A stretch of 64,000 bases of DNA from Anaerosporomusa subterranea (GTDB lineage Bacteria; Bacillota; Negativicutes; Sporomusales; Acetonemataceae). The notes beneath the pieces are model-generated. The model did not search any database. It was not told the origin of the DNA and worked only from the letters and a program-made list of their open reading frames with translations. The position numbers were made by a program, and so were the translations under genes. The stretch is from the NCBI RefSeq assembly GCF_001611555.1, contig NZ_LSGP01000028.1, positions 62,001-126,000 of the forward strand, given 5' to 3'. Each line of letters opens with the position of its first letter. Position 1 is the first letter of the stretch. Of this stretch, positions 52,021-59,341 are shown in pieces.

Positions 52021-52848
52021 ATGGAGATTACAAAAACACAGATCGTAGAATATGCACGAGGACTGGGTGCTACCTTGGTAGGGATTACCCCAGCATCGCG
52101 TTGGGACGAATATGACGAGGTGGAGGACCCTTATCGTCCGGCATCCATTTGGCCGGAAACCAAATCAGTTATCGTTTTAGGGGTACCTGTTCTGCTGCCG
52201 ATCTTAGAGTCAACGCCATCAATCAACTATGTGGAACTGTATGATACAAGCAATGTTCTTCTTGACCAGATAGCCTATCGGCTTGCAGTTTATTTAACGG
52301 AAAACGGTCATGGGTCCATCTTTCTGCCGCGAGATGCTTACGGTGATATTGAAATTCTAGTACGAAAGCCTTTTGCGGCATTTAGTCATGTTTTTGCAGG
52401 AAAGTATGCTGGTCTCGGTACTATTGGCTACAGCCATGTATTGCTTAACAAGAAGTATGGGCCTCGTGTTCGATATGTCTCTGTTTTTACGAATTTAGAG
52501 CTGGAACCTGATCTGGTTATAAAAAAAGAATTGTGCATAAAGTGCTGTGTGTGTCAAAAATTGTGTCCCTCCCAGGCATTTATAACACGCGACGATCAAA
52601 TTATTGCCAAAATGAATAAAAAGGCTTGTGCTAAGCATCATGCCCAATTACGAAAAGAGCACCGCTATCCATGCGGTATCTGTATCAAGGTATGCCCGGT
52701 TGGTGAAGATCGTGAAATATTTAATTCCAAAGACATCAAAGTCTATTTGGAAGAAAAGGAGGCTATTTGCCGAAATCCGGATGATCCCCGGTACAAACGA
52801 TGGGTGCACCTTCGTAAACATGGCTCTAATGGAGACAGACTATTCTAA
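52021..52848 (+). CDS. Iron-sulfur protein related to epoxyqueuosine reductase (short)
   Basis: 275 residues. Two 4Fe-4S sites: CIKCCVCQKLCPSQAF (about 173-188) and CGICIKVCPVGED, plus KKACAKHH between them. The N-terminal half (SVIVLGVPVLLP, YGDIEILVRKPFAAFSHVFA, AGLGTIGYSHVLLNKKYGPR) follows QueG-like proteins, which use cobalamin. QueG itself has about 350-390 residues and a C-terminal HEAT region that is missing here, so this is a paralogue with another job. It leads a cluster for sulfur amino acids, suggesting an electron-transfer role in a reductive step. GGTAAGGAG precedes the ATG. Confidence 0.82.
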   Translation: MEITKTQIVEYARGLGATLVGITPASRWDEYDEVEDPYRPASIWPETKSVIVLGVPVLLPILESTPSINYVELYDTSNVLLDQIAYRLAVYLTENGHGSIFLPRDAYGDIEILVRKPFAAFSHVFAGKYAGLGTIGYSHVLLNKKYGPRVRYVSVFTNLELEPDLVIKKELCIKCCVCQKLCPSQAFITRDDQIIAKMNKKACAKHHAQLRKEHRYPCGICIKVCPVGEDREIFNSKDIKVYLEEKEAICRNPDDPRYKRWVHLRKHGSNGDRLF

Positions 52849-52852
52849 AGAT

Positions 52853-52868
52853 CTTATATCGATATAAG
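52853..52868. promoter_or_regulatory. 16-bp perfect palindrome CTTATATCGATATAAG
   Basis: Lies five bases after the iron-sulfur protein stop and 74 bases before the trans-sulfuration gene. No T run follows. A regulator site is possible; nothing else supports it. Confidence 0.35.
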
Positions 52869-52942
52869 CTACGTGTTAAGCCGTTGACCCCCTGACCTTA
52901 ATAGGGCGGTGTCTGATTGCTAACGAGATAAGGAGATTGATT

Positions 52943-54064
52943 ATGAAAATTGAAACACGAGCCATTCATCTAGGGCACGAGATTGATCCCGGTACAGGAG
53001 CCATCGCTCCACCCATTTATCTGACAACTACTTACGAGCGAGATGCTGATGGTACATATCCTCGAGGCCATGTTTACAGCCGGTTAAGCAACCCCAATCG
53101 ACAAAGCTTGGAGAAAGCCATTGCCGGGCTAGAGGGTGGCACTGTGGCAGCGACCTTTTCTTCCGGACTTGCCGCGATCATGTCGCTGTTTCAGTCATTG
53201 TCGGCCGGAGATCATGTTATCGCATCGCAGGACCTCTATCATGGCACCACCAAAATATTAAAAGAAATTTTCGGTCCCTGGAATCTAGAGGCATCTTTCG
53301 TGGATACAACAGTGGAGTCAGAAGTCGCTCAAGCTGTCAGGGGAAATACCAAGTTGGTTTTTTTGGAAACACCGTCTAATCCGACTTTGAAGATTACAGA
53401 TATTAAAGCGATTTCTGGTATTGCTCATTCGGTAGGCGCTCATTGCGTATGCGACAATACTTGGGCTACACCGATATTGCAGCGCCCCCTCGAACTTGGA
53501 GCCGATCTTGTCATTCATTCTACTACTAAGTATTTTGGTGGGCATAGTGATGTGCTTGGCGGGGCGGTAGTCGGCAAAACAGATGATACTTTCTTTCAAA
53601 GACTGAGGCTCATACAGCAAATTGGTGGGGCAGTGCCATCGCCGTTTGATTGTTGGCTGGTATCGCGAGGTCTACAGACACTACCTTGCAGGATTCGCAA
53701 CCACTCAGAGAACGCCTTGAAAATTGCTGAATTTCTGAATCAACATCCCCGAGTAGAGCGTGTTTATTATCCAGGATTGCCCGGACATCCCGGTTATAAA
53801 ATTGCACGGCAACAGATGAGCATGTTCGGAGGGATGCTGTCTTTCCAAGTGCTGGGCGACCAGAAAAGCGCTCTTGCAGTAACCGGTCGAGTGAAAATCA
53901 TAGCCAGGGCTACCAGTCTTGGTGGAGTAGAAAGCCTAATCGAACATCGATCTTCTATCGAAGGGCCAGAGAGTACTACTCCGAATAATTTGCTGCGTTT
54001 TTCCGTAGGTTTGGAAAATGTTGAGGACTTGATTGCTGATCTGGAGCAGGCATTAGCTCTTTGA
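52943..54064 (+). CDS. PLP-dependent trans-sulfuration enzyme (cystathionine/methionine lyase family)
   Basis: 373 residues from ATG 52943 (AAGGAG nine bases before). The PLP lysine is in HSTTKYFGGHSDVLGG (about 193-208); TYPRGHVYSRLSNPNRQSLE and the end ATSLGGVESLIEHRSSIEG (about 317-335) are typical. The family includes cystathionine gamma-synthase, cystathionine beta/gamma-lyases and methionine gamma-lyase, not separable by eye. With MetQ and an M20 deacylase next to it, a lyase that breaks down imported sulfur amino acids is most likely. Confidence 0.9.
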   Translation: MKIETRAIHLGHEIDPGTGAIAPPIYLTTTYERDADGTYPRGHVYSRLSNPNRQSLEKAIAGLEGGTVAATFSSGLAAIMSLFQSLSAGDHVIASQDLYHGTTKILKEIFGPWNLEASFVDTTVESEVAQAVRGNTKLVFLETPSNPTLKITDIKAISGIAHSVGAHCVCDNTWATPILQRPLELGADLVIHSTTKYFGGHSDVLGGAVVGKTDDTFFQRLRLIQQIGGAVPSPFDCWLVSRGLQTLPCRIRNHSENALKIAEFLNQHPRVERVYYPGLPGHPGYKIARQQMSMFGGMLSFQVLGDQKSALAVTGRVKIIARATSLGGVESLIEHRSSIEGPESTTPNNLLRFSVGLENVEDLIADLEQALAL

Positions 54065-54117
54065 TTGAAGTGCGGCACCAGAATGTCGCAGACATGGTGG
54101 AGGTGGTGGAAATATAA

Positions 54118-55293
54118 ATGGATTTTTTGCAACAGGCTCAAGTATTGTTGCCTTCGCTTATTGCTATTCGACGTCAATTACACATGTTTCCCGAGCTCAG
54201 TTGGCAGGAAGTAAAGACGACGCAAACGATCGCTGAGTTTTTGCATCAGCTTGGACTCGAAGTGGTTACATGGGAAGGGGAAACCGGTTTGGTTGCCATT
54301 CTGCAAGGCGATCAACAAGGAGCAACGGTTGCCTTGCGGGCAGATATTGACGCATTGCCTATTGATGAAAAAAATGATATTTGCTATCGATCTAAAAACA
54401 CTGGAGTCATGCATGCTTGCGGTCATGATGCTCATGTTGCCTGCGCTCTAGGGGCAGCGGCGATCTTGGTTAAGCAAAAGCATTTAATCAAAGGGACCAT
54501 AAAGTTTATCTTCCAGCCCGCTGAGGAGATTGGCGGCGGTGCAAGCCAAATGATCAAACGGGGAGTGCTCACGTATCCCGAGGTTGGCGCAATTTTCGCA
54601 TTGCACAGTCAGCCTGAACTGCCGACCGGAACGATTGGATTGAAGTCTGGGCCGGTTATGGCTGCTAATGACCCACTTTTCATAACAATTACCGGCAAGG
54701 GAGGACATGGCGCACTGCCTCAGCAGACTCGAGACCCGATCATAGTCGCGGCTGCGATTATTCAGGCATTACAGACGATAATTTCTCGGCAAATAGATCC
54801 TCTTGCAGCAGCAGTTATTTCGTTCGGCACTATTGCCGGAGGGTCGGCCTCCAACATCATTCCTGAATGTGTGGAGATGACAGGTATCTTGCGGACTATC
54901 GATCCGGAGTTGCGAGCTAAATTACGCAATCGGATAAAAGAGATTGTGGAGCAAGTTGCGAAAACTTGGGAAACTGAAGCAACAGTGCGGTTTGAAAAGG
55001 GATACCCGGCAGTCATTAATCCTGTAGATCTGGTGTCCTTCTGCCAGAAATCTCTGCAGGCGGTTATACATAACAACAAGATTGTTGCCCCGATGCCAGT
55101 CATGGTGACAGAAGATTTTTCGGAATTTCAAGAACAGGTGCCTGGCGCTTTACTGTGGTTAGGTGTTGGCAAGCCGGCTGAGGGAGCAACTAGATTGTTA
55201 CATAATCCTCATTTTGATATTGACGAAAGCGCTCTTGCGTATGGGTCTGCCGTTTTTGCACAGCTGGCCTTCGATTACTTAGACCAAGCATGA
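54118..55293 (+). CDS. M20-family amidohydrolase (N-acyl amino acid deacylase type)
   Basis: 391 residues. Metal ligands: VMHACGHDAH (about 100-109), the glutamate pair QPAEEIGGG (about 131-139) and the final HNPHFDIDE (about 360-368). The lid/dimer domain is residues about 180-295. Relatives release amino acids from N-acetyl or other N-acyl forms (including S-substituted N-acetylcysteine) or act on hippurate. The position between a trans-sulfuration lyase and MetQ suggests it frees a sulfur amino acid. AGGTGGTGG precedes the ATG. Confidence 0.9.
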   Translation: MDFLQQAQVLLPSLIAIRRQLHMFPELSWQEVKTTQTIAEFLHQLGLEVVTWEGETGLVAILQGDQQGATVALRADIDALPIDEKNDICYRSKNTGVMHACGHDAHVACALGAAAILVKQKHLIKGTIKFIFQPAEEIGGGASQMIKRGVLTYPEVGAIFALHSQPELPTGTIGLKSGPVMAANDPLFITITGKGGHGALPQQTRDPIIVAAAIIQALQTIISRQIDPLAAAVISFGTIAGGSASNIIPECVEMTGILRTIDPELRAKLRNRIKEIVEQVAKTWETEATVRFEKGYPAVINPVDLVSFCQKSLQAVIHNNKIVAPMPVMVTEDFSEFQEQVPGALLWLGVGKPAEGATRLLHNPHFDIDESALAYGSAVFAQLAFDYLDQA

Positions 55294-55352
55294 CAAACTT
55301 ATGCATAGAAAAGTGTAATTAAAATTACATAATATAAAACGGAGGGGAAAAA

Positions 55353-56171
55353 ATGACTAAGAATTATAAAATGATCACACACTTTTTATTGTTGACCCTA
55401 GCCTTTCTTTTGTTGTCTGGCTGCAGTAGTAATGCGACTAAACCGGTTGAGCAAACTGCCATCAAGGTAGGGGTTACTGCTGGACCACATGCGGAAATTA
55501 TGGAAGTAGTCAAGAAAATCGCCGAAAAAGATGGTTTGAGAATCCAGATAATCGAATTTAGTGATTATATGACGCCGAATATTTCCTTAAATCAAGGGGA
55601 AATTGATGCAAATAGCTACCAACATCAACCATGGCTAGATAATCAAATTAAAGACCGCAAATACGAATTGGTCTCCATAGCTAAAACCGCTATTTTTCCA
55701 ATGGGAATTTATTCGAATAAGGTTAAGAATATTAACGAGGTCCGGTCAGGAACTCTTGTCGCTATTCCTAACGATCCTACTAATGCCGGGAGAGCACTCG
55801 CGCTTCTGGAAAAGGGCGGTCTCATTACATTGAAACCAGGAGTCGGTATTAAAGCAACGCTGACTGACATAACTAGCAACCCAAAGGGAATTAAAATTAA
55901 AGAACTGGATGCCGCTCAAATTCCACGATCTTTAGAGGATGTCGATATTGCTGCCATCAATACCAACTATGCGATAGTGGCCGGATTGGTGCCAACAAAG
56001 GATTCTCTTCTTATTGAAGACGGTAATTCTCCCTTTGCCAATCTGCTAGTTGTCCGTATGAAGGATAAAGATAAACCGGTCTTTCAAAAGCTAATTAAAG
56101 CTTATCAGTCGGAGGAAGTAAAACAATACATACAGGAGCATTTCAAAGGATCGGCTATCCCAGCCTGGTAA
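55353..56171 (+). CDS. metQ: MetQ-type substrate-binding lipoprotein
   Basis: 272 residues, lipobox LLSGCSS (about residue 24). Typical MetQ: KVGVTAGPHAEIMEVVKKIA, QGEIDANSYQHQPWLDNQ, AIPNDPTNAGRALALLEKGG and the end EHFKGSAIPAW. It binds methionine, its analogues or other small amino acids outside the membrane. No permease genes are adjacent, so it must share the MetNI encoded at 46-47.7 kb or elsewhere. GGAGGGG precedes the ATG. A long terminator follows. Confidence 0.92.
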   Translation: MTKNYKMITHFLLLTLAFLLLSGCSSNATKPVEQTAIKVGVTAGPHAEIMEVVKKIAEKDGLRIQIIEFSDYMTPNISLNQGEIDANSYQHQPWLDNQIKDRKYELVSIAKTAIFPMGIYSNKVKNINEVRSGTLVAIPNDPTNAGRALALLEKGGLITLKPGVGIKATLTDITSNPKGIKIKELDAAQIPRSLEDVDIAAINTNYAIVAGLVPTKDSLLIEDGNSPFANLLVVRMKDKDKPVFQKLIKAYQSEEVKQYIQEHFKGSAIPAW

Positions 56172-56268
56172 TTTTGCACAAATGATGCACCGTAATAAAT
56201 AGAAGAGATACTATGAGTGCTTTAGCTAATATCTTGATGATTACCTCATTCAACTGTATAATTTTCTT

Positions 56269-56343
56269 GGACAAGTTTGCAGTGCTCCTTTCGGTAAATG
56301 GTGTGTGGTGACTTCATTTTACCTTTGGACTGCAAACTTGTCC
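56269..56343 (+). terminator. Long stem-loop terminator after metQ
   Basis: GGACAAGTTTGCAGT and ACTGCAAACTTGTCC form a 15-bp perfect stem with an inner TTTCGGTAAA/TTTTACCTTT stem, followed by TCTTTTTCCC. The rest of the spacer 56172-56592 holds a hairpin repeat at 56414-56457. Confidence 0.75.
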
Positions 56344-56413
56344 TCTTTTTCCCTTAATTCAATTTGCGGAATTTATTATACCTTATCTTTCTCTTGTCAA
56401 GAAAAACAAAATT

Positions 56414-56457
56414 GGCCGTTAGAGATGATACGGAGAACCATATCATTGGTAACTGCG
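56414..56457. repeat. Dispersed hairpin repeat, copy 6
   Basis: GGCCGTTAGAGATGATACGG, AGAA, CCATATCATTGGTAACTGCG. The inner stem GATACGG/CCATATC has one mismatch and the outer arms are partly degraded. Confidence 0.75.
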
Positions 56458-56592
56458 AAAAATAGGCGTCACCCTTTCGGGGACACCTGCTTGTTGGCAC
56501 GTGGGAGTAATTAACAGGCAGGAATCCTACTAAGAGTAGCGGAGAAAATATATAATAGATCAAACAGTATCGATTACGAAAGGAGCTTTTTA

Positions 56593-57825
56593 ATGAATAA
56601 TGAGCTTTTACTCGAAAAGTATGCCCGCCTGATAGTAAATACAGGGGTGAATTTGCAGCAAGGCCAGACACTGGTTATTACCTCCCCGATTGAGTGTGCC
56701 GCTTTTGCCAGGATGATAGCCGAGCAGGCTTTTACAAGCGGGGCACGCGATGTTGTGATGAAATGGAAAGATGAATTATTTTCTAAGCTAAGATATCTTA
56801 AGGCGCCTGAAGCAGTTTTTAATGAGTTCCCTGATTGGGAAAAAGAGTTTTATATGACTCATGTCCGGCAGGGGGCAGCTTTTGTCAGTATAGCAGCATC
56901 TGACCCTGAATTGCTTAAGGATGTGCAGCCGGAGCGAGTAAGCAAGGCGCAAAAAGCCAGCAACACAGCGTTGAAGGAATACCGCGAACGGCTTATGAGC
57001 AACAAAAATGTTTGGTGTGTTGTTTCTATACCAACCAAGGCATGGGCGAAAAAGGTATTTCCGGATGTAGATGAGCAGGCTGCCATTGCCAAGCTGTGGG
57101 AGGCAATATTTAGAACGGTCAGGGTTGATGCGGTTGATCCTGTTTCTGCCTGGGAAGAACATAAAAGCAAGCTAAAACAACATATGGATTTTCTCAATTC
57201 TTCACGCTTTAAGTTCTTACGTTATAGTAACTCGCTTGGGACAAATTTAGAGATTGAACTTCCGGAAAACCATATTTGGCTTGGTGGTTCAGAATATACG
57301 CCTGAGGGTATAGAGTTTATCGCTAACATGCCGACCGAAGAGGTATTTACTTTGCCGAAAAAGACAGGCATTAACGGTACGGTATTTAGCTCTAAACCCT
57401 TAAACTATAATGGCAACTTAATTGATAAGTTTTCAATAACTTTTAAAGCTGGTAAAATTGTAGATTTCCAGGCCGAAAAAGGCTATGAAGTACTCAAGAA
57501 ACTCGTTGAAACGGATGAGGGCTCATGCTATCTTGGCGAAGTAGCGCTGGTGCCGTTCGATTCACCGATATCAAATGCAAATATTCTGTTCTATAACACC
57601 TTGTTTGATGAAAATGCCTCCTGTCACCTGGCAATAGGTAAAGCCTACCCCGTCTGCATTAAGGGCGGCGAAACCATGACTAAACAAGAAATGGAAGAGT
57701 TTGGCGTTAACGACTCGCTTGTTCATGAAGACTTTATGATTGGTACGCAAGACCTTGAAATTATTGGTATTACCGCTAGCGGAGAAGAAATAACGGTGTT
57801 TAAGCAAGGTAGCTTTGCTAAATAG
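56593..57825 (+). CDS. M29-family aminopeptidase
   Basis: 410 residues, the usual length of the thermophilic metallo-aminopeptidase family (AmpS/PepS). Recognised by LLEKYARLIVNTGVNLQQGQ, NLEIELPENHIWLGGSEYTPEG, NMPTEEVFTLPKKTGINGTV, NASCHLAIGKAYP and VHEDFMIGTQDLEI; the glutamates and histidines in the last blocks bind the two metal ions. It removes N-terminal residues from peptides in the cytoplasm. GAAAGGAG precedes the ATG. Single gene. Confidence 0.93.
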   Translation: MNNELLLEKYARLIVNTGVNLQQGQTLVITSPIECAAFARMIAEQAFTSGARDVVMKWKDELFSKLRYLKAPEAVFNEFPDWEKEFYMTHVRQGAAFVSIAASDPELLKDVQPERVSKAQKASNTALKEYRERLMSNKNVWCVVSIPTKAWAKKVFPDVDEQAAIAKLWEAIFRTVRVDAVDPVSAWEEHKSKLKQHMDFLNSSRFKFLRYSNSLGTNLEIELPENHIWLGGSEYTPEGIEFIANMPTEEVFTLPKKTGINGTVFSSKPLNYNGNLIDKFSITFKAGKIVDFQAEKGYEVLKKLVETDEGSCYLGEVALVPFDSPISNANILFYNTLFDENASCHLAIGKAYPVCIKGGETMTKQEMEEFGVNDSLVHEDFMIGTQDLEIIGITASGEEITVFKQGSFAK

Positions 57826-58030
57826 CATGTAGTGCCGCTGAGCGGTGTAGCAGAATATTGAGGAGAATCTCAGCGAAGTGCGGAAGCACTCGCTGAATAA
57901 ATAAAATTGTATAAGATTTACACATGACATTGAAAATGATTATCAATAATGTTAAACTATAAAGGTTATACTAAACAATAGGAACTTCGTTCTTGTGTTC
58001 TTAACAAAAATATATGAGGAAGTGTTGAAA

Positions 58031-58342
58031 ATGTGTACTTCATGTGATACAACGTTCAAAATATTTTCAGTGGAAATTGATACAAAAGAGCCTGTTAATA
58101 CAAATATGGAATTGTATAAAGAAATAGCTCATAGATTGTTTCAGAATAAGGTCATTTCAAATATTAACATTGGTAATAATAGAGCCTATAATGTTGATGG
58201 TAGACAACTGTTTGGGTTCGAACTTCATTTGGGTAACAAAAATAACCCTCTTACCGTAACCCTTGCGAATGTTGAAAATGCGCTGAATGGTATTCTAGAT
58301 AACTTTGAAGATTATTATGAAATGAAGATCAAACTTAATTAA
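58031..58342 (+). CDS. Small protein of unknown function
   Basis: 103 residues from the ATG at 58031 with GAGGAAG eight bases upstream; a start at 57995 lacks a binding site. It opens with MCTSCDTTFKIFSVEI, a CxxC at the N-terminus, and otherwise looks globular (NNRAYNVDGRQLFGFELHLG). I recognise no family. It ends just before a good terminator, so it is probably a real gene. Confidence 0.6.
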   Translation: MCTSCDTTFKIFSVEIDTKEPVNTNMELYKEIAHRLFQNKVISNINIGNNRAYNVDGRQLFGFELHLGNKNNPLTVTLANVENALNGILDNFEDYYEMKIKLN

Positions 58343-58363
58343 TTGTTTTAATAGCTAATAGCT

Positions 58364-58387
58364 AAAGCATCTTTCGGGATGCTTTTT
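58364..58387 (+). terminator. Terminator AAAGCATC-TTTCG-GATGC
   Basis: A short stem with a TTTCGG loop followed by TTTTTTATTG, 22 bases after the small-protein gene. Confidence 0.85.
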
Positions 58388-58564
58388 TATTGCATTTTAT
58401 GTATAACAGCATAGGGTGTGAAAAGCGATTTATTAAGCGAGTCTTGGCGGCGGTATTAACAGTCAATGCCGAATTTTTGTTTACTGCTTAAAAGGAAATA
58501 GCATTTGATAAGAAGAAAATAACAGTAGCAGCAAATCTGCTAGCAGAAAAGTGGGTGTATTACG

Positions 58565-59035
58565 ATGATAATCAAACATGATGACATGATACGCAGACAG
58601 GCTAAACCGTGTACTGTTACGTGGAAGCAATTTTGTGAGAGTTATGAGCAGATTCCTATGCAGAATAGTGATTTTGAGGATTACCTTAAAACCTATGCCA
58701 TAAAATGGCGTTTTAAGCAAAATTTGAGCATGGAGGATTTTGTACGGATTAATAGTGCACAACCCTGGTTGGAAGACTGGAATTCAGAAGATGTTCAGGC
58801 ATTCCGCGATAGTTTGACGGCCGATAGGGTATCGTTTGTAGAAGGCATTGAATATCTGACCATGGAAGGCGCAGTACTTTCTGCAGATTTATGGCGTGTA
58901 GACGGAATGCTGCTTCTGGCCGAGCGCACCCGGAAATATGACTTACTTACGGAAATTCGTCCGATGGAAAATGTACAGGATGAGTACCCACAGTGTATCC
59001 TGATGGCATGGATGCACCAATTCCGTTTTATATAA
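58565..59035 (+). CDS. Protein of unknown function
   Basis: 156 residues, no hydrophobic segment, mixed helical character (SDFEDYLKTYAIKWRFKQ, WNSEDVQAFRDSLTADR, LSADLWRVDGMLLLAERT). Length and composition look like a genuine soluble protein but I recognise no family. It is a single gene with a terminator-like hairpin (59086-59136) behind it. The AT-rich stretch before it probably holds its promoter; the ribosome binding site is weak. Confidence 0.55.
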   Translation: MIIKHDDMIRRQAKPCTVTWKQFCESYEQIPMQNSDFEDYLKTYAIKWRFKQNLSMEDFVRINSAQPWLEDWNSEDVQAFRDSLTADRVSFVEGIEYLTMEGAVLSADLWRVDGMLLLAERTRKYDLLTEIRPMENVQDEYPQCILMAWMHQFRFI

Positions 59036-59085
59036 AACGGTATGTTAGTTATGAGTAGTGAGTTACTGCTTCGATAAATTGGGAA

Positions 59086-59136
59086 ATCGCCGTCAGACAG
59101 TTGATTTTCGTAGTGATACGCAACTGCTACGGCGAT
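59086..59136 (+). terminator. Stem-loop ATCGCCGT...ACGGCGAT
   Basis: Outer 8-bp stem plus an inner CAGTTG/CAACTG stem, followed by ATTTTTATC. Terminator-like. Confidence 0.65.
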
Positions 59137-59261
59137 ATTTTTATCTAAATGCCTTATCAAGCGTTATTTCTACTCGTATTTCGTATTCGACGTAAGACCC
59201 ATTAAAGAGAGCCGTATCCCGTTATGTTGAATTTTAGCAGGGATTGTCAGTTTGAAAATAG

Positions 59262-59300
59262 AAAATAGCCATAACTTACATTCAGAGTGATGGCTATTTT
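59262..59300 (+). terminator. Stem-loop AAAATAGCCAT...ATGGCTATTTT
   Basis: An 11-bp perfect stem with A- and T-rich flanks, 41 bases before the GGDEF-EAL gene. It isolates that gene from upstream transcription. Confidence 0.7.
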
Positions 59301-59341
59301 ATTTATATAAGTCATAAACGGAAAATGGAAAGAGGAACATC

